Origin: Chara braunii
Taxonomy: Eukaryota > Streptophyta > Charophyceae > Charales > Characeae
Length of the DNA stretch: 38,286 nucleotides
Reading direction: 5' to 3'
Assembly: GCA_003427395.1 (NCBI GenBank)
Contig: BFEA01000016.1
Span: 4,357,245-4,395,530 of the forward strand
Under the pieces are notes generated by a model, which saw nothing but the letters and a program-made list of their open reading frames with translations, did no database searches and was not told the origin of the DNA. Shown in pieces: positions 20,435 through 30,699 of this stretch. Within the stretch, counting starts at the first letter, position 1. Each line of letters opens with the position of its first letter. Position numbers and translations under genes: made by a program.

Positions 20435-21085
20435 TTAAGTAAGATCGTCACGACAGATAGGAAAACTGTCATAAGGATGCGGGCGATGGTAGCAGCCCTC
20501 CCGCTGATCTACAGGACGAAAACCATTTAGGTAAGCAACTTCGTCACAGCAGGAGCCAGGGCGGCTAGCATTAACCATACCTCTGAAGCATGCACGACAG
20601 AGGGCATGCCGGTTGCAGGCCATGACGATTGTGGGGCGTTCACCATCACAGTTAAGTGCACATTCACTATAGCGCCCGCAGGCACAGATGGGACATACTG
20701 CATCTGGATGCAGAGGATGTTCACAATCCGGATACAGGTGGCATCCCTGCCGACAGCGGGCCCGAAAAATTATATGGTTGTAGAGATGTCGACAAAGTCG
20801 ATGCTTTCCACAACCAAGTGTAACTGTGTCAGTGCTCTCACAAAGAAGGAGGTCACAAGGTGTTAGTGCAGCATGTGGGGGAATGAAGACTAAAGCAGGC
20901 ACGGTGACAGACATGGAGGTAGGCACGGAGACAGACACAGAAACGGGCATGGAGACAGGTGTGGAGGCAAGCACAGAGACAGGTGCAGAGGCCGGGACGG
21001 AAGTACATGTAGTACCCACAAAGTCAGTAATCTGGAAGGAGATAGACACAGAAACAGGCACAGAGACAGGTACGGAGGGAGGCAC
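20435..21085 (-). CDS. Open tandem RING-like protein of PLE copy D
   Basis: A 216-codon open frame without stops. Residues 1-70 are a Pro/Val/Ser repeat linker with an ITDF motif shared with copy B. Module 1: C77, C82, C92, H95, C98, then C111, C115, C121, C131 and C134. Module 2: C142, C146, C157, H160, C163, C166, C179/C180, C198 and C211; the first Cys of the last CPxC is Phe here. The spacing C-x2-H-x2-C-x2-C with a terminal CPxC is RING-like; the family commonly mediates ubiquitin transfer. The frame may be the C-terminal end of a longer PLE protein cut off at the (TA)n border rather than an independent gene, so the start is arbitrary. Confidence 0.6.
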   Translation of the reverse strand: MPPSVPVSVPVSVSISFQITDFVGTTCTSVPASAPVSVLASTPVSMPVSVSVSVPTSMSVTVPALVFIPPHAALTPCDLLLCESTDTVTLGCGKHRLCRHLYNHIIFRARCRQGCHLYPDCEHPLHPDAVCPICACGRYSECALNCDGERPTIVMACNRHALCRACFRGMVNASRPGSCCDEVAYLNGFRPVDQREGCYHRPHPYDSFPICRDDLT

Positions 21086-21090
21086 AGAGA
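20900..21090. repeat. 12-bp tandem repeats in copy D linker
   Basis: Units such as GGCACGGAGACA repeat at 20915-21000 and again at 21045-21090. The period keeps the frame and encodes Val/Ser/Pro-rich linker. Confidence 0.8.
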
Positions 21091-21107
21091 TAGGATATAT
21101 ATATATA

Positions 21108-21203
21108 TAAACAGTTTGTCACAGCCCCTCGTTTGTTGTCCTCTTCTCCCTCTCTGCCTACGGTTTACCGGGCAGTTCTATTTGACGATATATATATATA
21201 TAN

Positions 21204-21242
<39 letters not shown>

Positions 21243-21243
21243 A

Positions 21244-21275
<32 letters not shown>
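21108..21275. repeat. Single arm of the foldback unit plus (TA)n
   Basis: ACAGTTTGTCACAGCCCCTC through TTTACCGGGCAGTTC repeats the right half of the 18283-18357 foldback. TTTGACGATA and long (TA)n runs follow, one interrupted by TTTGACGA and one N. Confidence 0.9.
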
Positions 21276-21278
<3 letters not shown>

Positions 21279-21289
21279 CGTCACAAACA

Positions 21290-21350
21290 TATTGTCACAT
21301 AACTATGAACTAAAAGAGCGCACTATGCGAAACAAACGGCAAAAAGAAAA
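21290..21350 (-). mobile_element. PLE 3'-end fragment, copy E
   Basis: TGTCACATAACTATGAAC, then AAAAGAGCGCACTATGCGAAACAAACGG less a few bases, matches copies A and C. Similarity stops after about 60 bp. It sits directly against the (TA)n tract. Confidence 0.65.
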
Positions 21351-21359
21351 AATTAAAAA

Positions 21360-22010
21360 ACAAGAGGCCATGGTGCTAGACAAGGTGGTAAAAATTAGTT
21401 GTGCCAATTATTTTGCAACAGGGGCCAAGCGTAAGGACAAAATGTGCACGTTCAGCAAGACACGTGTAAGGACGAAATGCGCACATTTAGCAAGGCAATA
21501 TATGCATATGATACTATAACTACTATCATAGCCGTGGATGATGCAACGTGATGGATCAATCCTACAAGATCAAGGGGTATCAAGGTATAACCTGGAGCAC
21601 CAGACAGAGATGGGGAGGAGCTGCAGAAGGTTGTACTTCAAAAAAAACTAGTGCTATTATGGCTCTGGCAAGTACTGCAAGCAAGAATACAGTCTATACT
21701 GTGTGCTGTAATACCATTTTAGTTTGACTATAGATGGCCCTATTAATATGCTACTATGCTCTATAGAGCAATCTATAGCACAATATAACCCAAGGGTCCC
21801 ATGGCACATGTAGTACAAGTAAAAATACACTCCCATAAATATTCTACGCTTTAGGTCCAAAAAGTAAACAAGGGAGACTTCCAAAAGCTGAGATGACCTG
21901 TGACTGACTGGGAGATTGTGATGCTTTCCTCAACGTGCAAAGCTGCAATTGCCCATGACCAAAGGAAACATTAAAAAGAGGATCCTCAAGGCAAACAGCA
22001 AACAAGCCCA
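21360..22010. other. Stretch without a recognised gene
   Basis: AT-rich sequence with short duplicated phrases (GTAAGGACAAAATG and GTAAGGACGAAATG, with GTGCAC/GCGCAC following). No domain is recognised. Confidence 0.5.
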
Positions 22011-22013
22011 TGC

Positions 22014-22014
<1 letters not shown>

Positions 22015-22079
<65 letters not shown>

Positions 22080-22085
22080 CACACA
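22015..22085. repeat. (CA)n microsatellite
   Basis: About 70 bp of CA with one CG interruption. Confidence 0.97.
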
Positions 22086-22089
22086 CCTT

Positions 22090-22685
22090 CATGTGTGTGC
22101 TTTATGAACCAGATGGTACACTTTTCATCTCTCATGGAGTTTGCATGAGGCTATTTCTGTGGCAGTGATCTGACATTGAATGGATATGAAGTATTATGAA
22201 CCAGATCCTCACTTACTTTTCTCACGCCTGATTGCTGCTGTTGGGTGCAAAGTAAAGTCACTTCAAAACCTTTCTCTGCCAGCAGCTCTGCAAGGGCAGT
22301 GAGTGCAGTTCCTGTGCCTGTGGGATACCCAGTCCCCAGAAACGTGTCACTGGCATGGAAAGTACAAACACAATGTTATTAACATGTAACAATCACAATG
22401 ACAACTGCTTTCTTTTCTTTTTGAGCCGAAATAGTCGTTGTTTTCGTTGCGTTAAACATGCTCTGAAGTCATGATGATTTGTTGTTGACTTCATTGTGTT
22501 AAGCATATTCTGTAATGTAACAGCCAGGCAGGAATGATGATTGCTTGTGTAACCAAACTTGTTTGACATTCACAAGGCACCATCAAGGCGCCATAATGAC
22601 AAAATGAAATGAAAATTGTGTTCTTCCCTTTACATATGATCATAAGCTGATTCCTACTGTGCGAAGCACTACTTAATATATAATT
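22090..22685. other. Stretch without a recognised gene
   Basis: AT-rich with no known domain in any frame, next to the L2 LTR-like sequence. Confidence 0.5.
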
Positions 22686-22686
22686 C

Positions 22687-23637
22687 TGCAAGGAAAATGA
22701 GCGATGCAATCAGACTCGCTTTCTTTTTCCACTTCGCACTCATGCAAACAGATGGTGAATCTCACTGGCGCACTGTGCCCACTCAAAGCTCAAAGATATG
22801 GAAGTCGAAAACGCAGTCAGATACAAACTCGCTTCAACAGACTATGGCGCATCAGCGCCTGTACCTCCCAGCTCCCGTCTCTCTGTCCAACACCACTGTT
22901 CGCACTCACTCAACTCTGGATCACCCTGGATATCCCACACACGTACACACTCACACACACCCTACTACTAACACCAGCTATGGCCACCGTGGCAGCCCGC
23001 TACTACTAACTATGGCACACTGTCCTTCTCACGGCCCACTTCCACTTCGGGCGACTGCAGACCGCCTCGCACAAGTCGCTGGGGCAGCGCTTCCGCATGG
23101 CTTACGCAGCAATGAATGAATGGCTGGACGCTGCCTCTTGATTTATAATTCTGTTCGCTGCTGGTCTACCCTTTTCCCACCGGGCCCCTGGTGCACACAG
23201 TCCCACATGGCTGGACTAAGTGAGACTGGGACTGGGTACTGCTGACTCAGCAAGGGTGGACTTCACCACTTGCCCACTTGCCTCTAGTCTGCTGTGAACA
23301 CTGTTTGAAGGGCCACGTCCGGACCTTCCGGAAGTCTGTGGACTTGGCCTTTCGACACTGTAGCAGCTACGACCTTGACCTTTCAGGACTGTAGCAGCTA
23401 CAACCTTGACCCTTCAGAACTACTACAGCTACGACCTCTACTACAGACTTGACCCCTACGCGACAGACCTACGGTTCAAGACCCGACGGCTACACTGCCT
23501 CACGACAGACAACAACCGACTCCTAAGACACAGGTTACGGGTTCAAACACACAGGGGGTACTATACACAGATGAGCGGGGTCTAGGGATCGAGCCCTGGG
23601 ATCCGCATCCGCTACTGCGAAGGTGAAAACCGTTTCA
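22687..23637 (-). mobile_element. LTR-like sequence L2, TG...CA ends
   Basis: Second copy of L1, begins TGCAAGG and ends CCGTTTCA. TATA-like TTATAAATCAAGAGGCA lies near 23136-23152 on the minus strand. L1 and L2 face the same way about 4.5 kb apart, but they have clearly diverged and the DNA between them holds PLE copies with no gag-pol. I therefore treat them as separate or very old insertions. Confidence 0.55.
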
Positions 23638-23739
23638 GCGATAGCGAAATGAGAGAATTCCAGAACGCAAAATCACATTGAAAGCCAGAAAGTACAACGC
23701 TGTCCAGAAAGCAGAAATGCACTGATATTCCACCAACGG

Positions 23740-23994
23740 AGAACCCAAGCACTGAATCCGAATGTCAATGAGAGCATACCCTCGCGACCACCAACATATG
23801 TATCCAGAGCCCTTCCCTCTACTTGGCGCTCAGCACCCAGACTTCAATCACACAGCTACTACCAGCCTACTAATTGACAATGCAACCTGTTGACGTCAGC
23901 AGCAACAACCGCAGTCCATGAAGATGTCGACCCTGTAGACCATCCCAAGACCAGGTACGTGCACTCACATCATCATCTCATTTCTCTCTCTCTG

Positions 23995-24077
<83 letters not shown>

Positions 24078-24242
24078 NNNNNNNNNNNNNNNNNNNNNNN
24101 NNNNNNNNNNNNNNNNNNNNNNNNNNNNNNNNNNNNNNNNNNNNNNNNNNNNNNNNNNNNNNNNNNNNNNNNNNNNNNNNNNNNNNNNNNNNNNNNNNNN
24201 NNNNNNNNNNNNNNNNNNNNNNNNNNNNNNNNNNNNNNNNNN

Positions 24243-24313
<71 letters not shown>

Positions 24314-24680
24314 CCTCCCTCCCTCCCTCCCTCCCTCGTCTTCTTCACCCACGTCATCCTCCTCATGCACGAAGACCACCACCACCTCCACTGGCTATCC
24401 AAGTCAAGCCCTGGCTACGTAGGGCTGGCTATGGCTCTGCCTTCAGCAGCGCCCTGCCTTCTTCCTCGACGCCCGCGCGCACCCGGCATCCGCTAGCGCA
24501 CAGCAAGCAGCCCGCGAGCGCACGCTCCAGCAGCGCTGCCACTTGCACAAGCCAGTGCCCGAATGCCTCGCCTGGTGCCCAGCCCTTTCCTATATGGAAA
24601 GTGGCGGGTGCATTACCACTTGCTTGCCCCGTGAGACCAAGTTTCCAGTAGCGCCCAGGCCCGTTCAGACAGTGGTGGTC
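23740..24680 (+). mobile_element. LTR-like repeat R2, plus copy
   Basis: It shares with the inverse of 27350-28130: GGCGCTC.GC.CCCAGACT (23826), CCAGGTA.GT (23951), GCCAG..CCCGAATGCC and CCCTTTCCTATATGGAAAGTGG (24583-24604). It is interrupted by a long CT tract and an assembly gap. No protein domain is seen. Confidence 0.5.
23983..24336. repeat. (CT)n microsatellite with 165-bp gap
   Basis: CT and GTCT/CCCT repeats run on both sides of an N-run at 24078-24242. True length is unknown. Confidence 0.97.
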
Positions 24681-24899
24681 AGGGACCGAATTGGTTAGGC
24701 ATGCCCAACCACCCAGGTACAAACGTGTGGTGTTCCCTGCTTCGTCCACGTTGCTGGAAGAGCTTGGAAGCCTCACAAAAATTTCCGATTCTCACGAGCA
24801 AGGCGGATGTAACCAACTGGCGCGTGGAAACTGACTGACGCCAACCAAAATGCGCAAAAATTGACGAGTTCAGGGCACATTGAGATTCAGGGGGCCCGC

Positions 24900-25548
24900 C
24901 TTCACTTAGGGCGGGCACGCGCCTGTTGCACGGCCTTATGCCGGTCTGCCGAGGGGTAGGCTTGGGCACAAGCATCGGCTTGTGCTCAACAATGTCATCA
25001 ATGTCTGCATGTCCGTCAATGGTTGGGGGCACCATTGATCGCCTGGATGGAAACTGTTCTGTTTCAGCAAAAGGTGCCACGGTGACCTTGGAAGCATGAA
25101 AAACAGGGTGTGTGCGAAGGTGACCAGGGATGCGAATGACATATGATGGATCATCCGGTCGATCTCCTACTATATCTAAAACTCCCCAGGGTCCAAAGTA
25201 TCGTGGCATCAGTTTACGTGAGATTCCCAACTCCTGTCCCGACTCAGATGACTTTACCCAGCCTCGTTCACCTACCTGAAATGCAGACGGCCGTCTGTGT
25301 CTGTTCTCAGATGCAACCATGGCCTCCTGAGCTTTCTTGATATGCTCGACAGCCTGCTGCAGCATCTGTCCGTACCTGACAGCGAACTCTATGCTGCCTG
25401 GTGCAGCAGTTGCCAGATTTTCAGGCAACAGGAAGTCAGGAGCACATCTGGGCTTCCAACCAAGATGCAGCTGGTTGGGAGTCATACCGGTAGTGCTGTG
25501 CCGATACATGCTCGGTTGGGCAATGTACATGGAGCCAAGGATCCGCAA
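24900..25548 (-). pseudogene. Ty3-type integrase C-terminal fragment
   Basis: Visible: HSTTGMTPNQLHLGWKPRC (end of the catalytic core), a helical stretch with ENRHRRPSAFQVGERGWVKS, SRKLMPRYFGPW (the GPY/F module) and LRTHPVFHASKV. An acidic IDDIVEHKP that may begin a chromodomain follows before the frame degrades. The core Asp-Asp-Glu residues are not in this piece. It overlaps in homology with the end of the integrase at 26706, so it comes from another copy. Integrase would insert element DNA into the genome. Confidence 0.75.
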
Positions 25549-25639
25549 TGTGATGAAAAGGACTGAATGGACATTGCAATGTCAGTGAAACATCAACAGG
25601 CAATGAACATCCTGATACATACAAAATGGCACAAAGTAG

Positions 25640-26705
25640 TGCAGTGGAAGACTTAAGGATAAGTCCTGACCTGACCGGGACTGACGCGACATCCCATCAT
25701 ACCACACGTGAGGGAGGAGGAGGGACCGCACACATGGAAGAAAGGTCCCTCCTTTGTACACACACATCAGGAGATACCACAGATGAGAGATGGGGGGGAG
25801 AGGCGAGACGAAGATGAAGGCGAGGGAGAAGACCGAGATCGCAATAGCGGAGTCCAAAAATAGTCCTTTGTCGATGCCCAATCAATGTCTGCCTCAAAAA
25901 TGTTGGATCAGATCCTGGGCGCTCTGCCCACAGTAACCTCTGTCTGTATCCTCTGCCTGTAAACCTCTCTCTCTCTCTCGTATCTGATGAAGAAGAAGAG
26001 GAGAAGAAGAAAGAAGAAGGAGGAAGAAGAAGAAGAAGGAGGAGGAGGAAGGGAGGGAGGCTGACGAAGAAGAAGATGTCGCCTCCCTTGCTGCCTCACC
26101 TGCAGGTGCTAACGCCGAACTGACCGCCGTTTTGTGTCGTCGTGTGCAGGTTGCATGTGCACGGGGAGTCCCAGCTATGGAGCCAGGTAAGTCCCCTTCG
26201 TCGCAGCTATGGCCTCCGCCCCTCTGCCTTCTGGTGCTCAGCCTCCAACTCAGTAGCGCAGTGCTAAACAGCGCAGCGCTGAACCAGCAGCGTGTCGCTC
26301 AAGAAGTGAGCTACTCGCCCAGCTATATGTAGCGCTGGGCCTGGCTGGGCGTGCCTCTGAGGCTGGCCTAAAACGGCCCACCCGGTCTGGGCCCCTACCG
26401 GGTATCCAGACTGTGCTGCTGATGCAGCAAGGTGCCTAAATGCGCCTGGCCTGAAAACAGCCTCGCCGGCAGTGCACCCAGCCCAAGGCCGTGCCTTGGG
26501 GACTGCAAGTCCGAAGCGACATCTGAACAGACAAAATAGGACAGCACATTCAAATAAATAAATAAATGCTGCCTCAGGCTGTACCTGCGGCCTAAAAGGC
26601 TGCTGTGGGCCTCCTGGCCCCTGGGCGCGTGCTGGATGGGGCGCGGCCTGGGGGCCCCTCAGCAACTCTCGGGCCCCTCAAATGAGGCCCGTGTGCAGGC
26701 GCAGC
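25640..26705 (+). mobile_element. LTR-like dispersed repeat R1, copy 3
   Basis: It matches copies at 60-190 and 2220-2660 (CT run, GAAGAAGAGG tract, 37-nt exon-like block, AGCGC-rich stretch, CTATATGTAGCGCTGG). It separates two integrase fragments and ends near 26705, where the upstream integrase frame turns into unrelated sequence. Confidence 0.45.
26150..26186 (+). other. Exon-like 37-nt block, second copy
   Basis: Bordered by CGTGTGCAG on the left and AGCCAG|GTAAGTCCCC on the right. Same length as 2370-2406 and similar over the 3' half. Confidence 0.45.
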
Positions 26706-27357
26706 ATGTAACATGTGCACAGCATCGTTGTACAGGTTGGTGATGAGAGGTAACTTCTCATCCCAATCGTCTTGACTTGGCTTAATATAATGCCGAAGCA
26801 ATTGCTGCACTACCCAGTTCATCTGCTCAGCCTGGTCATTTGACTCAGGGTGGTTCCCTGGTGTCATTTGCAGTCGGGTGCCCATCTGTTGAGCTGTACT
26901 TTGCCACAGTTTGCTAGTGAATCTGACATCCCTGTCACTAACGATGGACTTCGGGAGACCAAAGTCACGTACCCAGTTGTCCATAAACAGCTTGATGACG
27001 TGGTCAGTTCTAGTTGTGTCATGCATAGCGATTAGTCTATCATACTTACTGAATATGTCCACAATGACGAAGATGTGTTGTTTACCACTCTTGCTGGTAA
27101 CAAGGGTATCCATGAAATCCATGGACACACTCTGACCTGGACCAGCAGGGACAGGCAAGGGCTTAATAAGCCCACGCGGTGCCTGCGTCCGTGGCTTGTC
27201 ACACTGGCAAACCTGGCAGATCTCTACATATCTCTTTGCATCATCCATCATTGTGGGCCACCAAAAACGCTGCACTAAGTTTGCTGCTGTCTTTTTGTAA
27301 CCGAAACGTCCAGTTGCGTCTTGGCATTCACCTGAAAATAAACTGCGCAAAGACTAT
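26706..27357 (-). pseudogene. Ty3-type integrase, N-terminal and core domains
   Basis: LFSGECQDATGRFGYKKT is the zinc-binding region, but both expected His are replaced (Gln and Arg) while CQVC keeps its Cys pair. The core has MDFMDTL, SDRDVRFTS and QAEQMNW, which supply the Asp, Asp and Glu of the catalytic triad. It ends at LYNDAVHM, where homology is lost at the R1 repeat. The catalytic residues survive although zinc binding looks broken. Confidence 0.85.
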
Positions 27358-28318
27358 TGTGAGGCCACAGCCTCGATGAGCCCCTTCCAGGCCCTGTCAA
27401 GCAGCACATCGGCCGCCCTAAGTGAAGGCAGGCTCGACGAGGACCTGAGGGCCCCTATTTCGGCCACAACGCAACTAAGGAAATTCAGGCAGTTGCGCAG
27501 CGCCAGTTGGTTGAAAGAACCCAGGCCCTGGGCCGCCTGTTTGCATGTATTGAAGGCAGGCCCTGGGCTGGATACGGAATGTGGGCCAAACATAGGCCGA
27601 AGGCAGTTGGGCGCAAGCAACCACCTCAACCCCTGGGCCTGATTTGTTTCGGACTGGGCCTCAGCCTACCGGGGCCTACCGGAAGCTTTTTGGGAAAGGC
27701 CCAGCGCAACCTGGGACAGAACGCAGGCAGGCCACTTCCATATAGTAAAGGGCCTGCCTCCGCATGTGGCATTCGGGTGCTGGCTGCATGTTGCGCTGAA
27801 GCTGGCCAGTGCTCACGCGCTCACGGGCGAGCTGGAAGGAGCAGGCAGCCATAGCCGAGCTGCGCTGCTGTGAGTTGGGTGTGGCGCAGGGTGGTCCTTG
27901 GGTGCATGTGGCATCTGTGTGTTGGGGAACGAGGTTGTGAGTGATGCGAGAGACATACCTGGTGCTGGAAGCGAGCGGCATCGACCGCTATCTACTCGTA
28001 CTTTGAGAGAGTTGTTGTTGTCATCTTCGGCATTGTAGTCTAGGCTAGATAGGATCTGCCATCTGTAGTCTGGGCGCCGAGCGCCAGATAGGATATCAAC
28101 ATTGGTTCTTCATTGATGATGATGATGAGACTATTCCAACTCATATGATGAGACTATTCCAGCATTGTCAATTATGAGTTTTTGGTGTACTCTTATTTGG
28201 TGAAACTCGTGATGCAATTCTGCTATTGGTTCGAGGTCAAGACTATCTGGTCTTATGTGTATGATGCTGTTTAATTGCTGAAATTCGCTATTGCTCATCT
28301 TCCTTGTACTATCTATTC
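27358..28318 (-). mobile_element. LTR-like repeat R2, minus copy, inside Ty3 element
   Basis: It splits the Ty3 sequence between RLCVPNR (end of the RNase H/linker) and LRSLFSGEC (start of integrase), which should be nearly adjacent. Its sequence is the inverse of the repeat at 23.7-24.7 kb. AATAG occurs at both junctions on the minus strand and may be a 5-bp target duplication. The part at 27380-27700 is GC-rich without a domain. Confidence 0.5.
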
Positions 28319-29270
28319 GGAACACATAAACGTTTATTCCCAGCCTTCTTAAGGAACAGCAAGTCGTCAACCAGCTCAAACTCATTGGAATTAGCCTTGT
28401 CTTTAGCTTCCAGTTTGCGAATGATCTCAGACATGACTGCGTTCTCTTGATAGGCTTCCTCCATAGATCGACTTACGTCGTCATAAATTCCAAACTCGGT
28501 CTCTAGTGCACCCAGATAATCCGCCCTACGCGATAGTGCATCAGCCACTTTGTTGTGCTTTCCTTTCAGAGGGTCGAGCTTGAAATCATACATATCTATG
28601 ACTTCAATCCACCTCTTGAGTGCATCGGAGAGCACAGATTGTCTTAATCCAGCACAACGTCTTATGGTCAGATCTCACATAAAAGAATTTGCCTAGGAGG
28701 TAGTGTCTCCAATGGACCAGCGCTCTATAGAGGGCATAGAGCTGTTGCTTGTACGTGGACTTAGCCATTTTTTTAGATGCCATCTTTTTGCTCATGTACT
28801 CAATCGGCCTCAACTTGTTCCCCTCCTTTTGCGCAAGGACAACGCCTATGCCATATTGTTTGGCGTTTGTGGTTACTACAAAGCGTTGTTCAGGATCCAG
28901 AAGTTTGAGGACTTTGTAGTGTGTAAGGGCATACTTCAATCTCTTGAAGGCAGCCCCACACTCTTCGGTCCACTCCCATGGGGTGTCAAGGCGTGTGACG
29001 TCAGTTAGAGGGGAGACTATAGTACTATAATTCTTTACAAACGGATGGTAGTAGCTCGTCATCCCCCAAAATGACCTCATCTCAGTCACAGACTGAGGTC
29101 TGGGCCAGTCACGTATGATGGCCACTTTGGCATCATCCGGCCTCAATCCATCCGCAAAAATCTCATGACCCAGATACAAGATCTTTGCGCGACCAAACTC
29201 GCATTTCTCCAAGTTAGCCTTGTACTGGTGTTGTCTTGGGAGCCCTAACACTGTTTTTTCTCATGCTCAG
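28309..29270 (-). pseudogene. Ty3 RT thumb and RNase H
   Basis: KCEFGRAKILYLGHEI and SFWGMTSYYHPFVKNYS belong to the RT thumb and connection. RNase H follows with TTNAKQYGIGVVLAQ, YKQQLYALYRALVHWRHYLLG and VRSDHKTL. The usual first Asp (TDA) is Asn and the Glu of the second motif is Gln, so RNase H looks inactive; the SDH Asp is kept. The closing KGKHNKVADALSRR is the common end of this domain. A frame change lies near 28620. Confidence 0.85.
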
Positions 29271-29810
29271 CGTGCTCCTCTATAGTCTTACTAAAGATAA
29301 GGATAGCGTCGAGGTACACGATGATAAACTTGTCCATGTAGTCTGAAAGATACGGTTCATTGCGTGCTGGAACGTCCTAGGATCATTGCATAGGCCAAAG
29401 GCCATTACCACAAACTCGTACAGACTGTACCTGGTCTGAAAAGTGGTTTTGTGCTGGTCCTCAGGTCTAATAGCAATTTGATGGTATCCGGACTTCAGAT
29501 CTATCTTTGAGAAGTATCGACATCCCTGCACTCTATCAAGAGGTTGTGGATGTGTGGCAGGGGCTCTGCGTTCTTGACAGTGATGGCATTGAGGCCCCTG
29601 TAGTCAATGCACATTCTTAGTGTCCCCCCTTTCTTTGGAACACATAGGATTGGTGCTCCGTAGGGGAACGTACTTGGCTGAATCCAGCCCTTCTCTGTGA
29701 GCTCCTTGAGCTGGCGGCCGAGCTCGTCTAATTTTGCAGAAGACACATCCTATAGATCCGTTCTCTAGGTACCTTGCTACTGGGGACGACTTCAATCGCG
29801 TGGACAATCT
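29270..29810 (-). pseudogene. Ty3 RT fingers and palm
   Basis: [30 protein letters not shown] and [13 protein letters not shown] are intact RT motifs with the first catalytic Asp. The palm motif at about 29305-29316 reads YLDA instead of YLDD, so the second catalytic Asp is lost. Frame changes occur near 29365, 29515 and 29745. Confidence 0.85.
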
Positions 29811-30500
29811 TCCTTTCTACCACACCGCTAGGCTCCTCAAAGAGGTCTGAATATTGCGCAACGACTGCTTCTATCTTCGGGGTTGATTTTACGGCTTCCC
29901 CTTTCTCAAAGACAAAGACTAGGTATATACCTTCCTCATGATTCTGCTTATAAGAGTTATAGAAAGCGCACATGCACTCATAGTTCTCCACTAGTCTGCT
30001 AGCCTTGAACTTCTGCAGCCTAACGGTCCTTCCATCTAGCAACTTGTGGATCATCACCTTCCTTCCCAATCGAATTGAGGCTTAGCAACCTCGAGGTAGT
30101 ACATGCCTAGCAACATGTCAAATGGCATCTCGTCGCTCACTAGGAACGAGATCTTGTGCCTCTATTCCCCTCATCCATAGAAGAAGGTACAAACTACGTC
30201 CTTGACATAGTCCTTCACTATCGCGGAGTGCTTGTTGGCTAAGGTAGATGTTACAGATCTGCTAAGTCGTTGCTCTTGGTCCCCTAAGCGCATCCTATCC
30301 ACACAAGCACGACTGATGAAGTTTCACGTAGAACCTATGTTTGCGAAGGCGCCAACCTTTCGCCACCTACATTGACTTCTATCACGAAATGTTCACCGTT
30401 TGGACCTTTGTTCAATATGGCCCCGTAGTCTCTAGGATCTTTCTCTAACCACTCAGTCGCTAACTCCTCTAAGGACTCAGACACATCCATCAAACAAAGC
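29811..30500 (-). pseudogene. Ty3 protease and pre-RT region
   Basis: The frame at 29811-30069 has YSDLFEEPSG and ends near RIYRM, the normal run-in to RT. Upstream LGMYYLEVAKPQFDW is typical of the protease C-terminal part. The active-site region (30308-30349) reads ANIGST-stop-NFIS, where the family has DxG[AS]T.NFI. The catalytic Asp is Asn and a TGA follows. The protease would have cut the Gag-Pol polyprotein. Confidence 0.7.
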
Positions 30501-30699
30501 ATCGATTGGTCCGGATCTGTCCAGGGGCTATCAAAGGGTCAATAGCCTTGGCCATCGTCTGAAATCGAGAAGGTAAGGTGACCACTTGAGCATGAGTAAG
30601 AGCGGCTAACGCTCCTAATGGCCCAAGGTGTTTCCCTGGGAAGCGCTCACAGAAGCACCACCAGAGTTCGAAGATCCGACAAGCACCATAAAGGATGCT

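Larger units (their letters stand above)
19659..21094 (-). mobile_element. PLE copy D, diverged subfamily
   Basis: The 3' border CACATAACTATTGACTAAGAG and the 78-nt conserved block (19935-20012) match copies A and C, but much of the rest has diverged. It ends at TATATATATATA at about 21094. It keeps the linker and both RING-like modules; the protease-like and RT parts are absent. Confidence 0.75.

Noticed and set aside
23890-24651. Long frame reading through a Ser-Leu repeat and the gap
   Set aside because: CT microsatellite plus Ns; the openness carries no coding evidence.
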